Part shown: positions 9,007-20,428 of the stretch, piece after piece
How the letters are laid out: each line of letters starts with the position of its first letter
Numbering within the stretch: position 1 is the first letter of the stretch
Assembly: GCA_029865985.1 (NCBI GenBank)
Contig: JARXAF010000130.1
Location: forward strand, 1 to 40,544
Length of the DNA: 40,544 nucleotides
Direction of reading: 5' to 3'
DNA from: Verrucomicrobiota bacterium
GTDB lineage: Bacteria; Verrucomicrobiota; Verrucomicrobiia; Limisphaerales; UBA9464
Position numbers and translations under genes: made by a program
The notes under the pieces: model-generated
What the model saw: the letters and a program-made list of their open reading frames with translations, nothing else
What the model was told of the DNA's origin: nothing
Database searches by the model: none

Positions 9007-10617
9007 TCAGGGCGTGCTCTCGGAACAGTCCTTCCAACTCAAACCGAACCGAGCCAGATACTTGCTCAGACGGTCGGCGTCATTCGCATGCTTCCGGGCC
9101 AGTCGGGAGACGCTGAAGAGCCGACGCCCCGCCTCCGACTGACTCTTCGATTCGCGGCAGACCCGGATCACCTCAGCGAGTTGCACCCGGTCGAAGGGAT
9201 CGATCGCCGCCCATCGCTCGGGCCCCAGCAGCGGATCGGACGCACTGCCGCCGTCCAACTCCGTCCCAAGGCCGGCCCAAGCGGCACGGAGGCGGGCCGA
9301 CTCCTCGTCCACAACCTTCCCGGTGATGCGACCGCCCTCGGCCAAGGTGGCCATGCGGGTGACCGCCGCGTTGAGATCGCGGAAATTGGCGCTCCACCGC
9401 GCCTCGGACGACTGGGCGAAGGCGAGGAATCGGTCACGGGCCTCCGTGCTCAGGGTCACTCGGGTACCGTGTCGACGCACATACTGCTCGAGTTCATAGT
9501 CGAGGTTGGGCTCCAGATCCTCGGGGCGATCCCGCAAGCCGGGCAGGCGGAAGGTCCACAAATTCAGGCGGGCGAGAAGGTCTTCGCGGAAAAGCCCTTC
9601 ACGCACCCGCGAGTGCAAGTCGCGGTTGGTTCCCGCGATCAACTGGAAGTCGCTGGAGACATCCTGATCGCCTCCGAAGGGCGGGAACCGTTTGCTCTCG
9701 AGGGCGCGCAAGAGCAGGGCCTGCTCGTCGAGACCGAGTTCTCCCACTTCGTCGAGGAAGAGCAAACCGCCATCGGCCGAACGCAACAGCCCGAGACGAT
9801 CCTTCAGGGCTCCGGTGAAGGCACCTTTCACGTGGCCGAACAGCGCGCTCATCGCCGCGTCACCCCGCAAGGTGGCGCAATTCACCTCCACGAACGTCCC
9901 GGTCAACCGGTGTCGTGACCGCTTGAGCTCATAGATGCGCCGAGCCAACTGGGACTTGCCGGCACCAGTGGGCCCCATGAGGAGCACCGGATCGCGCGAC
10001 TGCACGGCGACTTGCTCGATCTGCTCGATCAAGCGGTTGAACCCCCCATTGCGGGTCTCGATGCCCGACTTGAGGAAGCTCCGGGCCTCGCTGGCCTCCT
10101 TGCGGAACCGGGCCGCGATCCGGTCGTAGCGCGACAAGTCGAGATCGATGATGTTGGCAACCCCCAACGGTGACTTCGATTTCGACTGCCGTTCCTTCGG
10201 CGAGGTCTGGACCAACCGGCCTGGCAAATGCCGGCTCTCCGTCAGCAGAAAGAGGCAAATTTGCTGCACATGGGTCCCGGTGGTGATGTGGACGAGGTAG
10301 TCTTCTTGGTCCGGGTCGAACCGGTAACCGCGGGCGAACTCGTGCAAGGCACCGAACACCTCCTCGAAATCCCAAGGATCGCGGAGGGCCTGACGGTGCA
10401 GACGGACCTCAGTGCCCGGGGAGACCCGGGCGATATCGGCAGCCACGCAGCGGGCAACGTCTTCGTGGGGGGCTTGATGCAGCAACTCGAAGCGGCTCAC
10501 CGCCAGGTCATCCTGCTGGCAGAGCGAGACACTCGGACGCCACTTGCGCCAACGCTCGGTGTGGAACCCCGAATCGAGCACGCTGCCCAGAATGCCGAGA
10601 ACGACCGTCTTTTTCAT
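9007..10617 (-). CDS. rtcR: Sigma-54-dependent RNA-repair activator RtcR
   Basis: Protein of 536 aa from the ATG at 10617, where MKKTVVLGILGSVLD matches the usual RtcR start. The first 180 or so residues form the RtcR N-terminal CARF-type sensory domain (DDLAVSRFELLHQ, VHITTGTHVQQICLFLLTES). A sigma-54 AAA+ domain follows: Walker A GPTGAGKS at 215-222, the sigma-54 contact loop GAFTGA at 265-270, and Walker B LLFLDE at 285-290. The C-terminal segment (DRVQLAEVIRVC...SQSEAGRRLFSVSR) is the expected helix-turn-helix region. In E. coli, RtcR activates rtcBA after RNA damage. Here it is divergent from rtcA-rtcB, and a fitting sigma-54 promoter lies between them. Confidence 0.95.
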   Translation of the reverse strand: MKKTVVLGILGSVLDSGFHTERWRKWRPSVSLCQQDDLAVSRFELLHQAPHEDVARCVAADIARVSPGTEVRLHRQALRDPWDFEEVFGALHEFARGYRFDPDQEDYLVHITTGTHVQQICLFLLTESRHLPGRLVQTSPKERQSKSKSPLGVANIIDLDLSRYDRIAARFRKEASEARSFLKSGIETRNGGFNRLIEQIEQVAVQSRDPVLLMGPTGAGKSQLARRIYELKRSRHRLTGTFVEVNCATLRGDAAMSALFGHVKGAFTGALKDRLGLLRSADGGLLFLDEVGELGLDEQALLLRALESKRFPPFGGDQDVSSDFQLIAGTNRDLHSRVREGLFREDLLARLNLWTFRLPGLRDRPEDLEPNLDYELEQYVRRHGTRVTLSTEARDRFLAFAQSSEARWSANFRDLNAAVTRMATLAEGGRITGKVVDEESARLRAAWAGLGTELDGGSASDPLLGPERWAAIDPFDRVQLAEVIRVCRESKSQSEAGRRLFSVSRLARKHANDADRLSKYLARFGLSWKDCSESTP

Positions 10618-10842
10618 GGGAGGATGGATGGGATGGCGCGATCGCCCACGAAGACGCCGGACCACCGCCGATCACCTCGGAGTCTGAGGATGTGGTTCTC
10701 TTTTTGGCAAATGTGTTCGCTTTACCGCGAGTTATTGAAACCCACGGAAATCGAAATTCTTTGAAAAACCGCGGATTTCACACCTTTTTGACCTCTGGCA
10801 CGCCCCCTGCATTACGGTTCCCAGAAAGGACAAGTCACGGAC
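10618..10842. promoter_or_regulatory. Divergent rtcR/rtcA control region
   Basis: A 225-nt spacer that is more AT-rich around 10690-10790 than its surroundings. RtcR binding sites would be expected here, upstream of the sigma-54 promoter. The stretch 10725-10785 holds several GAAA/TTTC words but no inverted repeat clear enough to name as an operator. No rtcR promoter could be assigned. Confidence 0.45.
10796..10812 (+). promoter_or_regulatory. Sigma-54 (-24/-12) promoter of rtcA-rtcB
   Basis: TGGCACGCCCCCTGCAT matches the TGGCACG-N4-TTGCA consensus except for one T of the -12 box. The GG (10797-10798) and GC (10809-10810) are 12 nt apart, as required. Predicted initiation near 10821 leaves a leader of about 22 nt containing AAGGA before the rtcA ATG at 10843. 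Confidence 0.85.
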
Positions 10843-11919
10843 ATGACGCTCACCTCACACACGACCAACACCCCGGAAATGGCACCCGCCTGCATCACAC
10901 TCGACGGTTCCCAAGGTGAAGGCGGCGGGCAGATTCTGCGATCGGCCTTGGCGCTGAGCCTCATCACCGGCCGGGCATTCCGCATCCACCGAATTCGGGC
11001 CGGACGTTCCAAACCGGGACTCATGCGCCAGCACCTGGCCTGCGTCGAGGCCGCGGTCCGCATCGGATCGGCCACCGCGGAAGGGGCGGCCTTGGGTTCC
11101 CAGGAATTGACGTTCACTCCGGGCCCCCTCGTGACCGGCACCCATGAATTCCGGATCGCCAACTCGGGCAGCACGATGTTGCTCCTGCAATCGATCCTGC
11201 CGGCGCTGCTGCTGGCGCGGCAACCGAGCGACCTGGTGCTGGAGGGCGGGACACACAACCCTTTTGCGCCGCCATTCCCCTTCATCGAACAGGCGTTCCT
11301 GCCGCTCCTGCGAAGGATCGGATTCGACGTAACCGCCACGCTCGATCGTCCCGGCTTCCACCCCAACGGCGGCGGCCGATGCCGTGTCTCCATCCGGCCT
11401 GCCGGTGACCTCAAGCCACTCCGATTGGGAGACATGCGCACCCCGGGTGCCCCACCCGCGGCCTGGGCCCGCATCTGCCTGGCCGGCCTACCCCGCCAGG
11501 TCGCACAACGGGAGGCCGAGACCCTGCGGCGACGGATCGCTCTGGACCCCGAACAGTGCATGATCAACGAACATGCCGAGGCCCTCGGCCCCGGAAACAC
11601 CGTGCACGTTTTCACGGCTGGCGACGGTTTCGCCAACGTGTTCACCGGCTTCGGATCCCCGCGGGTCCGTGCCGAGCAAGTCGCTGGCGACGCCCTCGCG
11701 TCCGCCGAAGCCTTCATCGCCAGCGGGGCCTCGGTCGACGAGCACCTCGCCGACCAACTGCTGCTACCGCTGGCCATCGGCCGCGGAGGCAGCTTCACCA
11801 CCACCGCACCCAGCAACCACACCCGCACTCAATCCCTCATCCTCCAAGAGTTCCTCACGATCACCGTGACCACCGAACCGATCGCTCCCACCGTCTGGCG
11901 GGTGCAGGTCGGAACCTGA
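10843..11919 (+). CDS. rtcA: RNA 3'-terminal phosphate cyclase RtcA
   Basis: Protein of 358 aa that converts RNA 3'-phosphate ends to 2',3'-cyclic phosphates using ATP. The family signatures are clear: DGSQGEGGGQILRSALALS near residues 25-43, the RAGRSKPGL and NSGSTMLLLQSILPALL segments, GGTHNPFAPPFPFIE, and HPNGGGRC. The region VDEHLADQLLLPLAI is followed by PSNHTRTQ, whose His (about residue 326) aligns by context with the adenylylated histidine of E. coli RtcA. The start at 10843 fits the short leader predicted from the sigma-54 promoter; a later ATG at 10879 is possible and would lose only a variable N-terminus. rtcB follows 15 nt after the stop, so the two form an operon in the order rtcA-rtcB. 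Confidence 0.96.
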   Translation: MTLTSHTTNTPEMAPACITLDGSQGEGGGQILRSALALSLITGRAFRIHRIRAGRSKPGLMRQHLACVEAAVRIGSATAEGAALGSQELTFTPGPLVTGTHEFRIANSGSTMLLLQSILPALLLARQPSDLVLEGGTHNPFAPPFPFIEQAFLPLLRRIGFDVTATLDRPGFHPNGGGRCRVSIRPAGDLKPLRLGDMRTPGAPPAAWARICLAGLPRQVAQREAETLRRRIALDPEQCMINEHAEALGPGNTVHVFTAGDGFANVFTGFGSPRVRAEQVAGDALASAEAFIASGASVDEHLADQLLLPLAIGRGGSFTTTAPSNHTRTQSLILQEFLTITVTTEPIAPTVWRVQVGT

Positions 11920-11934
11920 TCCAATTCCGATTCC

Positions 11935-13362
11935 ATGAACGAAAAACACCTCATCAAGATGGGCGTGCCGCCGGGCGAGCCGGTCCGCGCGGCGCTGACC
12001 TTCATTTCCCGATACTGCCTCGCCGGCAACGACAAGCAGCGGATCCCCGAAGCCGTCGAGACGGTGCTGCGGGATCCTGCGGCGCACGCCGGTGACGATC
12101 TCCGGAGCGAGTTCGCACGAGCCCTCCTGGCTGTGCCCACGACCTTCGTCCCCGGCCAAGCGCCTTGGCGTCAATGGGGCCAAGACCTCGAGGCACAGGC
12201 CCTGGCCCAAATGGCCCGAGCCTGTGAGCTGCCCATCTCAGTGGCCGGTGCCCTGATGCCCGACGCCCATGTCGGCTACGGCCTGCCCATCGGTGGCGTC
12301 CTGGCGACCCGAGGTGCCGTCATCCCCTACGCCGTCGGCGTAGACATCGCCTGCCGCATGAAGCTCACGGTCCTCGATTGGCCCGCATCGGCGCTGACCG
12401 AGCGGCACGAAGAACTGGTCCGCGCCATCGAAGCCGAGACCCGATTCGGTGTCGGGGCAACCTTCAAGAACCGCCGCGAACACGGGGTCTTGGACGCCGA
12501 TTGGACCGTCAGTCCGACAACACGCAAGAACCGCGATCGTGCCTGGGCCCAACTCGGAACCAGCGGCAGCGGGAACCACTTCGTTGAGTTTGGAACGCTC
12601 CAGGTCTTGCCGCAGTCCCATCACAACTCCCCGAACCCCGCTGATCCGGCACCCCTGGCCCTGCCCCCGGGCGAATACCTGGCCCTGCTGTCCCACAGCG
12701 GAAGCCGAGGCACCGGCGCGGCCGTCTGCGATCACTACAGCAAGCTCGCCATGGCCATGCACCCGGAGTTGCCCAAGGACTACCAACGGCTCGCCTGGCT
12801 CGACCTCGATTCCGTAGGCCAGGAATACTGGTCGGCCATGGAGCTCATGGGCCGTTACGCCGCGGCCAACCACGAACTCATCCACCGCCACATCGCCCGT
12901 CACCTCGGTGCCGAGGTGCTCCTGGACATCGAAAACCACCACAACTTCGCCTGGAAGGAACGGCACGTTATCGACGGCGTCCCCCACGACGTGGTGGTCC
13001 ACCGCAAAGGCGCCACGCCCGCGCATGCCGGCGTCTTGGGAATCATCCCCGGCTCCATGGCCACCCCCGGATTCATCGTCCGCGGCAAGGGCGGCGACGG
13101 GTCGCTCGGGTCGGCCTCCCACGGCGCGGGGCGGGTCATGAGCCGCACCAAGGCCGAAGCCACCTTCGACTGGAGCACCGTCAACCCCATCCTGCGCGAG
13201 CGGAACGTCCGACTCCTGTCTGCCGGTATCGATGAAGTGCCCATGGTCTACAAAGACATCCACCAAGTCATGGCCGCGCAAACCGATCTCGTCGAAGTCT
13301 TGGCCGAATTCATGCCCCGCCTCGTGAAAATGGCCCCGAGCGGAGAACGCCCGGAGGATTGA
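11935..13362 (+). CDS. rtcB: RNA-splicing ligase RtcB
   Basis: Protein of 475 aa, a GTP- and Mn-dependent ligase joining 2',3'-cyclic phosphate (or 3'-phosphate) and 5'-OH RNA ends. Diagnostic motifs are in order: PDAHVGYGLPIGGV; GVDIACRM with the metal-binding Cys140; LGTSGSGNHFVEF; SHSGSRGTG; ENHHNFAWKE; HRKGATPA; GSMATPGFIVRGKG; and SASHGAGRVMSR, in which His396 is the expected GMP-accepting residue. The protein ends in the usual AGIDEVPMVYKDI...VEVLAEFMPRLVKMA. A stretch of about 20 residues rich in Pro, Asn and His (around 225-245) is a likely surface loop. It is co-transcribed with rtcA under RtcR control (inference from layout and promoter). Confidence 0.97.
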   Translation: MNEKHLIKMGVPPGEPVRAALTFISRYCLAGNDKQRIPEAVETVLRDPAAHAGDDLRSEFARALLAVPTTFVPGQAPWRQWGQDLEAQALAQMARACELPISVAGALMPDAHVGYGLPIGGVLATRGAVIPYAVGVDIACRMKLTVLDWPASALTERHEELVRAIEAETRFGVGATFKNRREHGVLDADWTVSPTTRKNRDRAWAQLGTSGSGNHFVEFGTLQVLPQSHHNSPNPADPAPLALPPGEYLALLSHSGSRGTGAAVCDHYSKLAMAMHPELPKDYQRLAWLDLDSVGQEYWSAMELMGRYAAANHELIHRHIARHLGAEVLLDIENHHNFAWKERHVIDGVPHDVVVHRKGATPAHAGVLGIIPGSMATPGFIVRGKGGDGSLGSASHGAGRVMSRTKAEATFDWSTVNPILRERNVRLLSAGIDEVPMVYKDIHQVMAAQTDLVEVLAEFMPRLVKMAPSGERPED

Positions 13363-13407
13363 GCCCAACGGTTGATCCCGCTGCCCAAACACCCAACCCC
13401 AGGCGTA

Positions 13408-13520
13408 GCGGGATCGGTCCGAAGCGAGCATAGGAACGTCCTCACCCTATTCCCCCTCGCGCGCCAGCGCGAAAGCCCAGCCTGTCCCCACGTTCCCTGC
13501 GAGCGCAGGACCGGTCCCGC
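13408..13520 (+). repeat. 113-nt structured interspersed repeat, copy B
   Basis: Outer arms GCGGGATCGGTCC (13408-13420) and GGACCGGTCCCGC (13508-13520) pair at 12 of 13 positions plus one G-T wobble. The middle stem is GGAACGT (13433-13439) / ACGTTCC (13490-13496). The inner hairpin is CGCGC-GCCA-GCGCG (13458-13471). It starts 45 nt after the rtcB stop. Confidence 0.85.
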
Positions 13521-13545
13521 GGAGCCCCTACAAAAGCCGCCAAAT

Positions 13546-13589
13546 AGTAAAGAGTGACCCTTTTTGTGTAAATAGGAGGGACCGACCCC
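13546..13589. repeat. Short interspersed module, copy 1
   Basis: The module AGTAAAGAGTGACC, CTTTTTGTGTA, GAGGGACCGACCCC begins 25 nt after structured repeat copy B. Related modules occur at 21931-21972, 22091-22133 and 40274-40320. In six-frame translation it produces a recurring spurious HKKGH peptide on the minus strand. Confidence 0.7.
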
Positions 13590-13627
13590 TTGCCGACCCC
13601 TTGCGAAGATCGCCCCGGTCAAAGCCT

Positions 13628-13656
13628 TTGACGCTGGGGGTGGGGTTACTTAGCTT
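13628..13656 (+). promoter_or_regulatory. Candidate sigma-70-type promoter of secA
   Basis: TTGACG (13628-13633), a 17-nt spacer and TAGCTT (13651-13656), ending 25 nt before the secA ATG. The -10 box and spacing are the same as in the rpsO candidate. Confidence 0.6.
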
Positions 13657-13681
13657 GCACGTTCTTTAACTTGAGACACCC

Positions 13682-16735
<3,054 letters not shown>

Positions 16736-16884
16736 GGTGAGGAGGAGCGGGGCGTGGGGCGAACCTGAACCCCCAATCCCGATCAAACTACCGCGCACTT
16801 CGAAAGGGGCTCCAAATCGGTCTGTGAAGCCATCCAAGAAACGGCGTCCGATCGCGATCTCGGTTCACTGACCCCGTTTTTCGC

Positions 16885-17607
16885 ATGTCCTCAGTTGAGC
16901 AGCACTACGATGGCCTCCTCGCGCCGGTCTACGCGTGGATGGTGGGAGGCGCCGAGGTCGCGTTCGACACAGGCCAAGCCGATTTGGCCGCCTTCGTGCC
17001 TGAGGGCTCCCTTGCGGTGGATCTTGGCGCCGGCTTTGGAATGCATACGATCCCTCTGGCCCGCTTGGGGTGGCGGGTCATCGCTTTTGATTCTTCTCCG
17101 TTGCTGATCAAACAACTTTCGGAATCTGCGCAAGGGCTGCCTGTCGAAACCCACTGTGCTGATCTCCTCGATTTTGAGGTGGGTTCGGGGCATCGGGAGA
17201 CCCCAAACCTGATCGTCTGTATGGGTGACACACTCACCCATCTGCACAGCATGGAGTTGGTGGTGCAACTGGTGGGACGAATAGGCAGTCGTCTTTGCCG
17301 AGGGGGGCGGTTCATCGCGACTTTCCGCGACTACTCGGAACTGCCGGTCGGCGATAGGCGCTTCATTCCTGTTCGATCCGATGAGCACCGCATCCTGACC
17401 TGCTTCTTGGAAGATGAAGGACAGCACGTGCGCGTCCACGACCTCCTGCACGAGGAGGTCAACGGGAAGTGGCAAACAAAAATCAGCAGCTACCGCAAGC
17501 TGAGGCTGCAGCCCGGGGCTCTCCTGGCGGCCTGCAGGGCCGCAGGACTGCGAGCAACGATTGAGCAGGGTCCTCGGGGCATGCTGCGACTGCTCGCTGA
17601 TGCCTGA
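16885..17607 (+). CDS. Class I SAM-dependent methyltransferase
   Basis: Protein of 240 aa with a Rossmann methyltransferase core. Motif I is VDLGAGFG at 45-52, followed by HTIPLARLGWRVIAFDSSP (acidic motif II), HCADLLDF (motif III) and NLIVCMGDTLTHL (motif IV). The C-terminal half has beta-strand pairs typical of small-molecule methyltransferases (FIATFRDYSELP, RKLRLQPGALLAACRAAGLRATIEQGP). The substrate cannot be told from sequence or context. It lies 149 nt after secA on the same strand, probably with its own promoter. Confidence 0.88.
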   Translation: MSSVEQHYDGLLAPVYAWMVGGAEVAFDTGQADLAAFVPEGSLAVDLGAGFGMHTIPLARLGWRVIAFDSSPLLIKQLSESAQGLPVETHCADLLDFEVGSGHRETPNLIVCMGDTLTHLHSMELVVQLVGRIGSRLCRGGRFIATFRDYSELPVGDRRFIPVRSDEHRILTCFLEDEGQHVRVHDLLHEEVNGKWQTKISSYRKLRLQPGALLAACRAAGLRATIEQGPRGMLRLLADA

Positions 17608-17950
17608 CCCCTGGTTCATCCGCTGCGGTAACGTGGTAAGGAAACCGTCTCTAACTTTGAATCGGGCGGGTTTCATCCATATGCGACCCATGGCTCGCCA
17701 GTCCAAAGTCGGCATTCGTTCCGGGACCTCGTTTCCAGAGGAGACCCCAGAACCCATCGATTTGTCTCGGTTGGCGACGGTGGCAGGATTTTTAGCACAC
17801 CACCCCTCTAGGCCGTTCGGTCCAAGTCCCTCGCCGCCCACAATTATTTTTGCGCAATTCGTCACGGAAGCGGCACCTGGGCCACCTTGTCAGCGCTGAT
17901 TGGACTGGAACATCGTTGGAAGCTTCGGTTCAAAAACTCATCTCTCCGCG
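17608..17950. other. Intergenic, no gene seen
   Basis: The 343 nt contain one weak open frame (to 17899) with a proline-rich, low-complexity product and no ribosome-binding site, judged non-coding. No strong hairpin or promoter was recognised. Confidence 0.4.
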
Positions 17951-18697
17951 ATGCGCCAACGAGTTGTGTCTCCTGCTTCGGTCAGTACCTTTACGCTGAT
18001 CGAACTCCTGGTGGTGACCGCCATCATTGCCATTCTGGCTGGTATGCTCTTGCCGGCCTTGGCGACTGCAAAGGAGAAGGTCTCTCGCACCCAATGTGTG
18101 AGCAACAACCGGCAGCTGGGATTGGCTCTTCAACTCTACGTGGGAGACAACAGCGACGGCATGCCATGGCCCAACCGGGAAAACTCCTACGGTCCGGGTT
18201 GGTTGTATCAACCCACGCCCGGGCATGCGCCCGATCCTTGGAAAACCAATGAGTTGACCATGGTGGAACAGGGTTTGTACTTCAAATATCTCGGGGTTCG
18301 AAAGGTCTACTACTGTCCTCTCGATCAGACCAACCATGTCTCGTTCATTCAACGTGGCCAACGGGTGTCGAGTTACATCATGAACGGTGCGGTCTGCCGA
18401 TTCGGTCAGATGGATCGCCCAAAGTACAAGATCACCCAATTCAATCCGACAGCTTATGTCCATTGGGAAACCGACATCAAACAGTTCGGGGCCGTCTGGG
18501 ACGCCAACCGGGGACATGATGCCAGCCAGTATCCCAGCCTCGAGGAAGGCATTGGTCGCAGGCACAAAAAAGGGGCGGTGATCACAGGCTTCAGCGGCCG
18601 AGTTCACTTCATTCGCTTCGAAGATTTCCAACGGGAGCAGAACCTAAACAAGCCGGGGCTGCTCTGGTGCGTTCCGGATTCCGCAACCGGGCAATGA
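17951..18697 (+). CDS. Type II secretion/pilin-like prepilin protein
   Basis: Protein of 248 aa from the ATG at 17951. The N-terminus [13 protein letters not shown] is followed by [24 protein letters not shown] (first F is residue 14), the class III prepilin signal. Glu at +5 of the mature protein is present (Glu18). The residue before the cut is Thr13 instead of the usual Gly or Ala. After the hydrophobic helix comes the [35 protein letters not shown] segment common in the very numerous prepilin-like proteins of Verrucomicrobia and Planctomycetes. Two later Cys and an [19 protein letters not shown] end are also typical of that group, where the family is thought to form envelope pseudopilins or substrates of unknown role. 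An earlier in-frame ATG at 17900 would give an unlikely long leader. Confidence 0.88.
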   Translation: MRQRVVSPASVSTFTLIELLVVTAIIAILAGMLLPALATAKEKVSRTQCVSNNRQLGLALQLYVGDNSDGMPWPNRENSYGPGWLYQPTPGHAPDPWKTNELTMVEQGLYFKYLGVRKVYYCPLDQTNHVSFIQRGQRVSSYIMNGAVCRFGQMDRPKYKITQFNPTAYVHWETDIKQFGAVWDANRGHDASQYPSLEEGIGRRHKKGAVITGFSGRVHFIRFEDFQREQNLNKPGLLWCVPDSATGQ

Positions 18698-19013
18698 TCG
18701 ATCGAGGTAGACAGCCTGCAAACAGGGAACGGAGACGATTTTCGAATTTGAATCAGTCGCGTTTTCGCCAGCTGTAAAGGCAGCCCCAAAACTCTCCCAG
18801 GGCACCGAGGGCACTTTAGCTTGAGCGGCAGGAGTCCGTTGTTGAAGTCCAGTACCCATGATCTTGGCCAGGCTGGCTTAGTTCTTGCCAGTTTGCCGGT
18901 GGATCCTAACCCATGCTACCATCTCCAGACGGGTACCAGAAACCGCGATCTGGGTTGATAGCGGAGCGAGCGGGTCGAACATCAAACCGCAGCAACCAAT
19001 CAAAAGACCACCA
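18698..19013. other. Intergenic, no gene seen
   Basis: The 316 nt carry the word TTTAGCTTGA near 18815, which resembles the -10 boxes of rpsO and secA but has no fitting -35 box. A frame open from 18885 into the next gene lacks coding character. No RNA gene was recognised. Confidence 0.35.
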
Positions 19014-19586
19014 ATGAAAATGCGATTCTTGATTGCGGTGACCATCACTGCCGCGCTGTTGAGCGCATGCCTTCCGTCCGTGAACCCGTTCTACAGGGAG
19101 AAGGACGTGGTCTTCGATTCGGACTTGCTCGGAGAATGGCGAATCGAGGGCGAAACGAAGCCGTCGGAGATTTGGAAAATCGAGAAGACCGACGGCAAAG
19201 CATACAAACTCACCACCACAGAACCGGACGGCAAACAGGGCGAATTCACAGTCCATCTCTTCAAACTCGAACAGGACTGTTTTCTGGACATGATCCCAAG
19301 CGACTGTACTTACGGACTCAAACAGACCCACAACGTGGCGACTGCCATGTTCCCCGGCCATCTGCTCATGCGAGTGACGCTACGGGCATCGCAGTTGAAA
19401 GTGACGCCCACGAATTTCGGTTGGTTGGAAAAACATCTTACCGCCAATCCGAAGGCGCTCGCCCATCACGTTGAAGACAAACGTCTGCTGCTCACGGCGG
19501 ACACTCGGGCTCTGCAGCGCTTCGTGCTCAAACATCTCGGCGACGGTGAACTCTTCGAAAAGCCGACCGTGATGGTTCGCAAATAA
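19014..19586 (+). CDS. Putative lipoprotein of unknown function
   Basis: Protein of 190 aa from the ATG at 19014, chosen because it opens into a textbook lipoprotein signal: MKMRF, a hydrophobic stretch, then LLSAC with lipidated Cys19. The mature part begins LPSVNPFYREKDVVFDSDLLGEWRIEG. It continues with an alternating beta-rich pattern (GKAYKLTTTEPDG, GEFTVHLFKLEQDCFLDM) and a C-terminal helix (RALQRFVLKHLGDGELF). The DLLGEW...W segment resembles lipocalin-like lipid- or ligand-binding folds, but this is only a resemblance. No partner gene is evident. Confidence 0.8.
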   Translation: MKMRFLIAVTITAALLSACLPSVNPFYREKDVVFDSDLLGEWRIEGETKPSEIWKIEKTDGKAYKLTTTEPDGKQGEFTVHLFKLEQDCFLDMIPSDCTYGLKQTHNVATAMFPGHLLMRVTLRASQLKVTPTNFGWLEKHLTANPKALAHHVEDKRLLLTADTRALQRFVLKHLGDGELFEKPTVMVRK

Positions 19587-19791
19587 GCGTGTTTCAGGTC
19601 GACTTGGGTGACAGCCGCGATCCGACGCGACAATCCACCCGACCTTTCGAGTCTCACCGCATGGAAAGACTCGCCTGCTCCCGCATGGATGGTTGCCTGG
19701 ATTAAAAATTGGGACATGGTAGAGCACGCTTCGGCTCATCCAAACGCCGCGACAGTCGCTGTGTTGGATCCATTCCACAGGATACACAACC

Positions 19792-20166
19792 ATGATTGAG
19801 GATGTTCTTTTCTCCAGCGCCGCCCATTTGATGGAGGCGCAGGGCCGCGATGGCGGCGAATCCGTTTCCCGGGCTGCGACCGACGTCCGTGCCCAAAACG
19901 AAATCATCCAGTGCGACGTGGAGAAACTCTTCATGCTCACCGAAGCGCTGTGGACGATCCTCAAGGAGAAGCATGGCTGCACCGACGCAGAGCTCGTCCA
20001 GCGGGTGCAGGAGATCGATCTGCGAGACGGCAAACTCGACGGCAAGGTGGCCAAGGTTAATCCCGACTGCCCGAAGTGCAGCCGCAAGCTCATGGGCAAG
20101 CGCCCGGTGTGCCTGTACTGCGGAGCCGAAGTCGCTCGGGTCGACCTCCAGCCCTTCAGCCGATAG
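19792..20166 (+). CDS. Small protein with C-terminal zinc ribbon
   Basis: Not assigned to a named family. The product is 124 aa: a helical N-terminal half (AAHLMEAQGRDGGESVSRAATDVRAQNEIIQCDVEKLFMLTEALWTILKEKHG), then a short linker and a treble-clef or zinc-ribbon motif CPKC...CLYC (Cys93, 96, 107, 110). The helical part could mediate dimerisation; the ribbon could bind nucleic acid or protein. No signal peptide is present, so it is probably cytosolic. It converges with the flavoprotein gene at 20413, with a hairpin-forming repeat cluster between them. Confidence 0.75.
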   Translation: MIEDVLFSSAAHLMEAQGRDGGESVSRAATDVRAQNEIIQCDVEKLFMLTEALWTILKEKHGCTDAELVQRVQEIDLRDGKLDGKVAKVNPDCPKCSRKLMGKRPVCLYCGAEVARVDLQPFSR

Positions 20167-20203
20167 GACCTCGCGGCACAACGAGAAATACAACCGCCAC
20201 CCC

Positions 20204-20428
20204 GATCCCCGGCCCAGGCCGCCTGAGTGCGGCGGGCATTTTCGGTAAGAGACAAGGCGGATCGAGGGTCGTGTACCCTCTGATCCCCGGCCCAGGCCGC
20301 CTGAGTGCGGCGAGGCATTCTCGGCAGGGACAAGGCGGATCGGGGGGCGTGTACCCCTTGCGGTACTCGACCCCCGATCCAACGCAGTAGCTGCCGAAAA
20401 GGCCCGCCGCACTCAGACGGCCTGAGAG
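20204..20428. repeat. Two direct and one inverted copy of a 78-bp repeat
   Basis: Unit 1 (20204-20281) and unit 2 (20282-20359) both start GATCCCCGGCCCAGGCCG and differ at a handful of positions. An inverted third unit (about 20362-20428) is related to them. Its end supplies the last codons and the TGA stop of the flavoprotein gene on the minus strand. Confidence 0.85.
20337..20380. terminator. Long hairpin, possible bidirectional terminator
   Basis: Arms 20337-20355 and 20362-20380 pair at 17 of 19 positions around a 6-nt loop, and the stem can be extended outward by the flanking repeat units. It lies between two converging genes. There is no T tract, so a role in ending transcription is inference. 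Confidence 0.5.

Noticed and set aside
13248-13622. Short open frames with a shared HKKGH peptide (also at 21685-21996 and 39304-40452)
   Set aside because: The shared peptide comes from translation of the interspersed repeat module, not from homologous genes.
20204-20359. CRISPR-like direct repeats
   Set aside because: Only two contiguous 78-bp units with no spacers, plus an inverted copy; no cas genes nearby.
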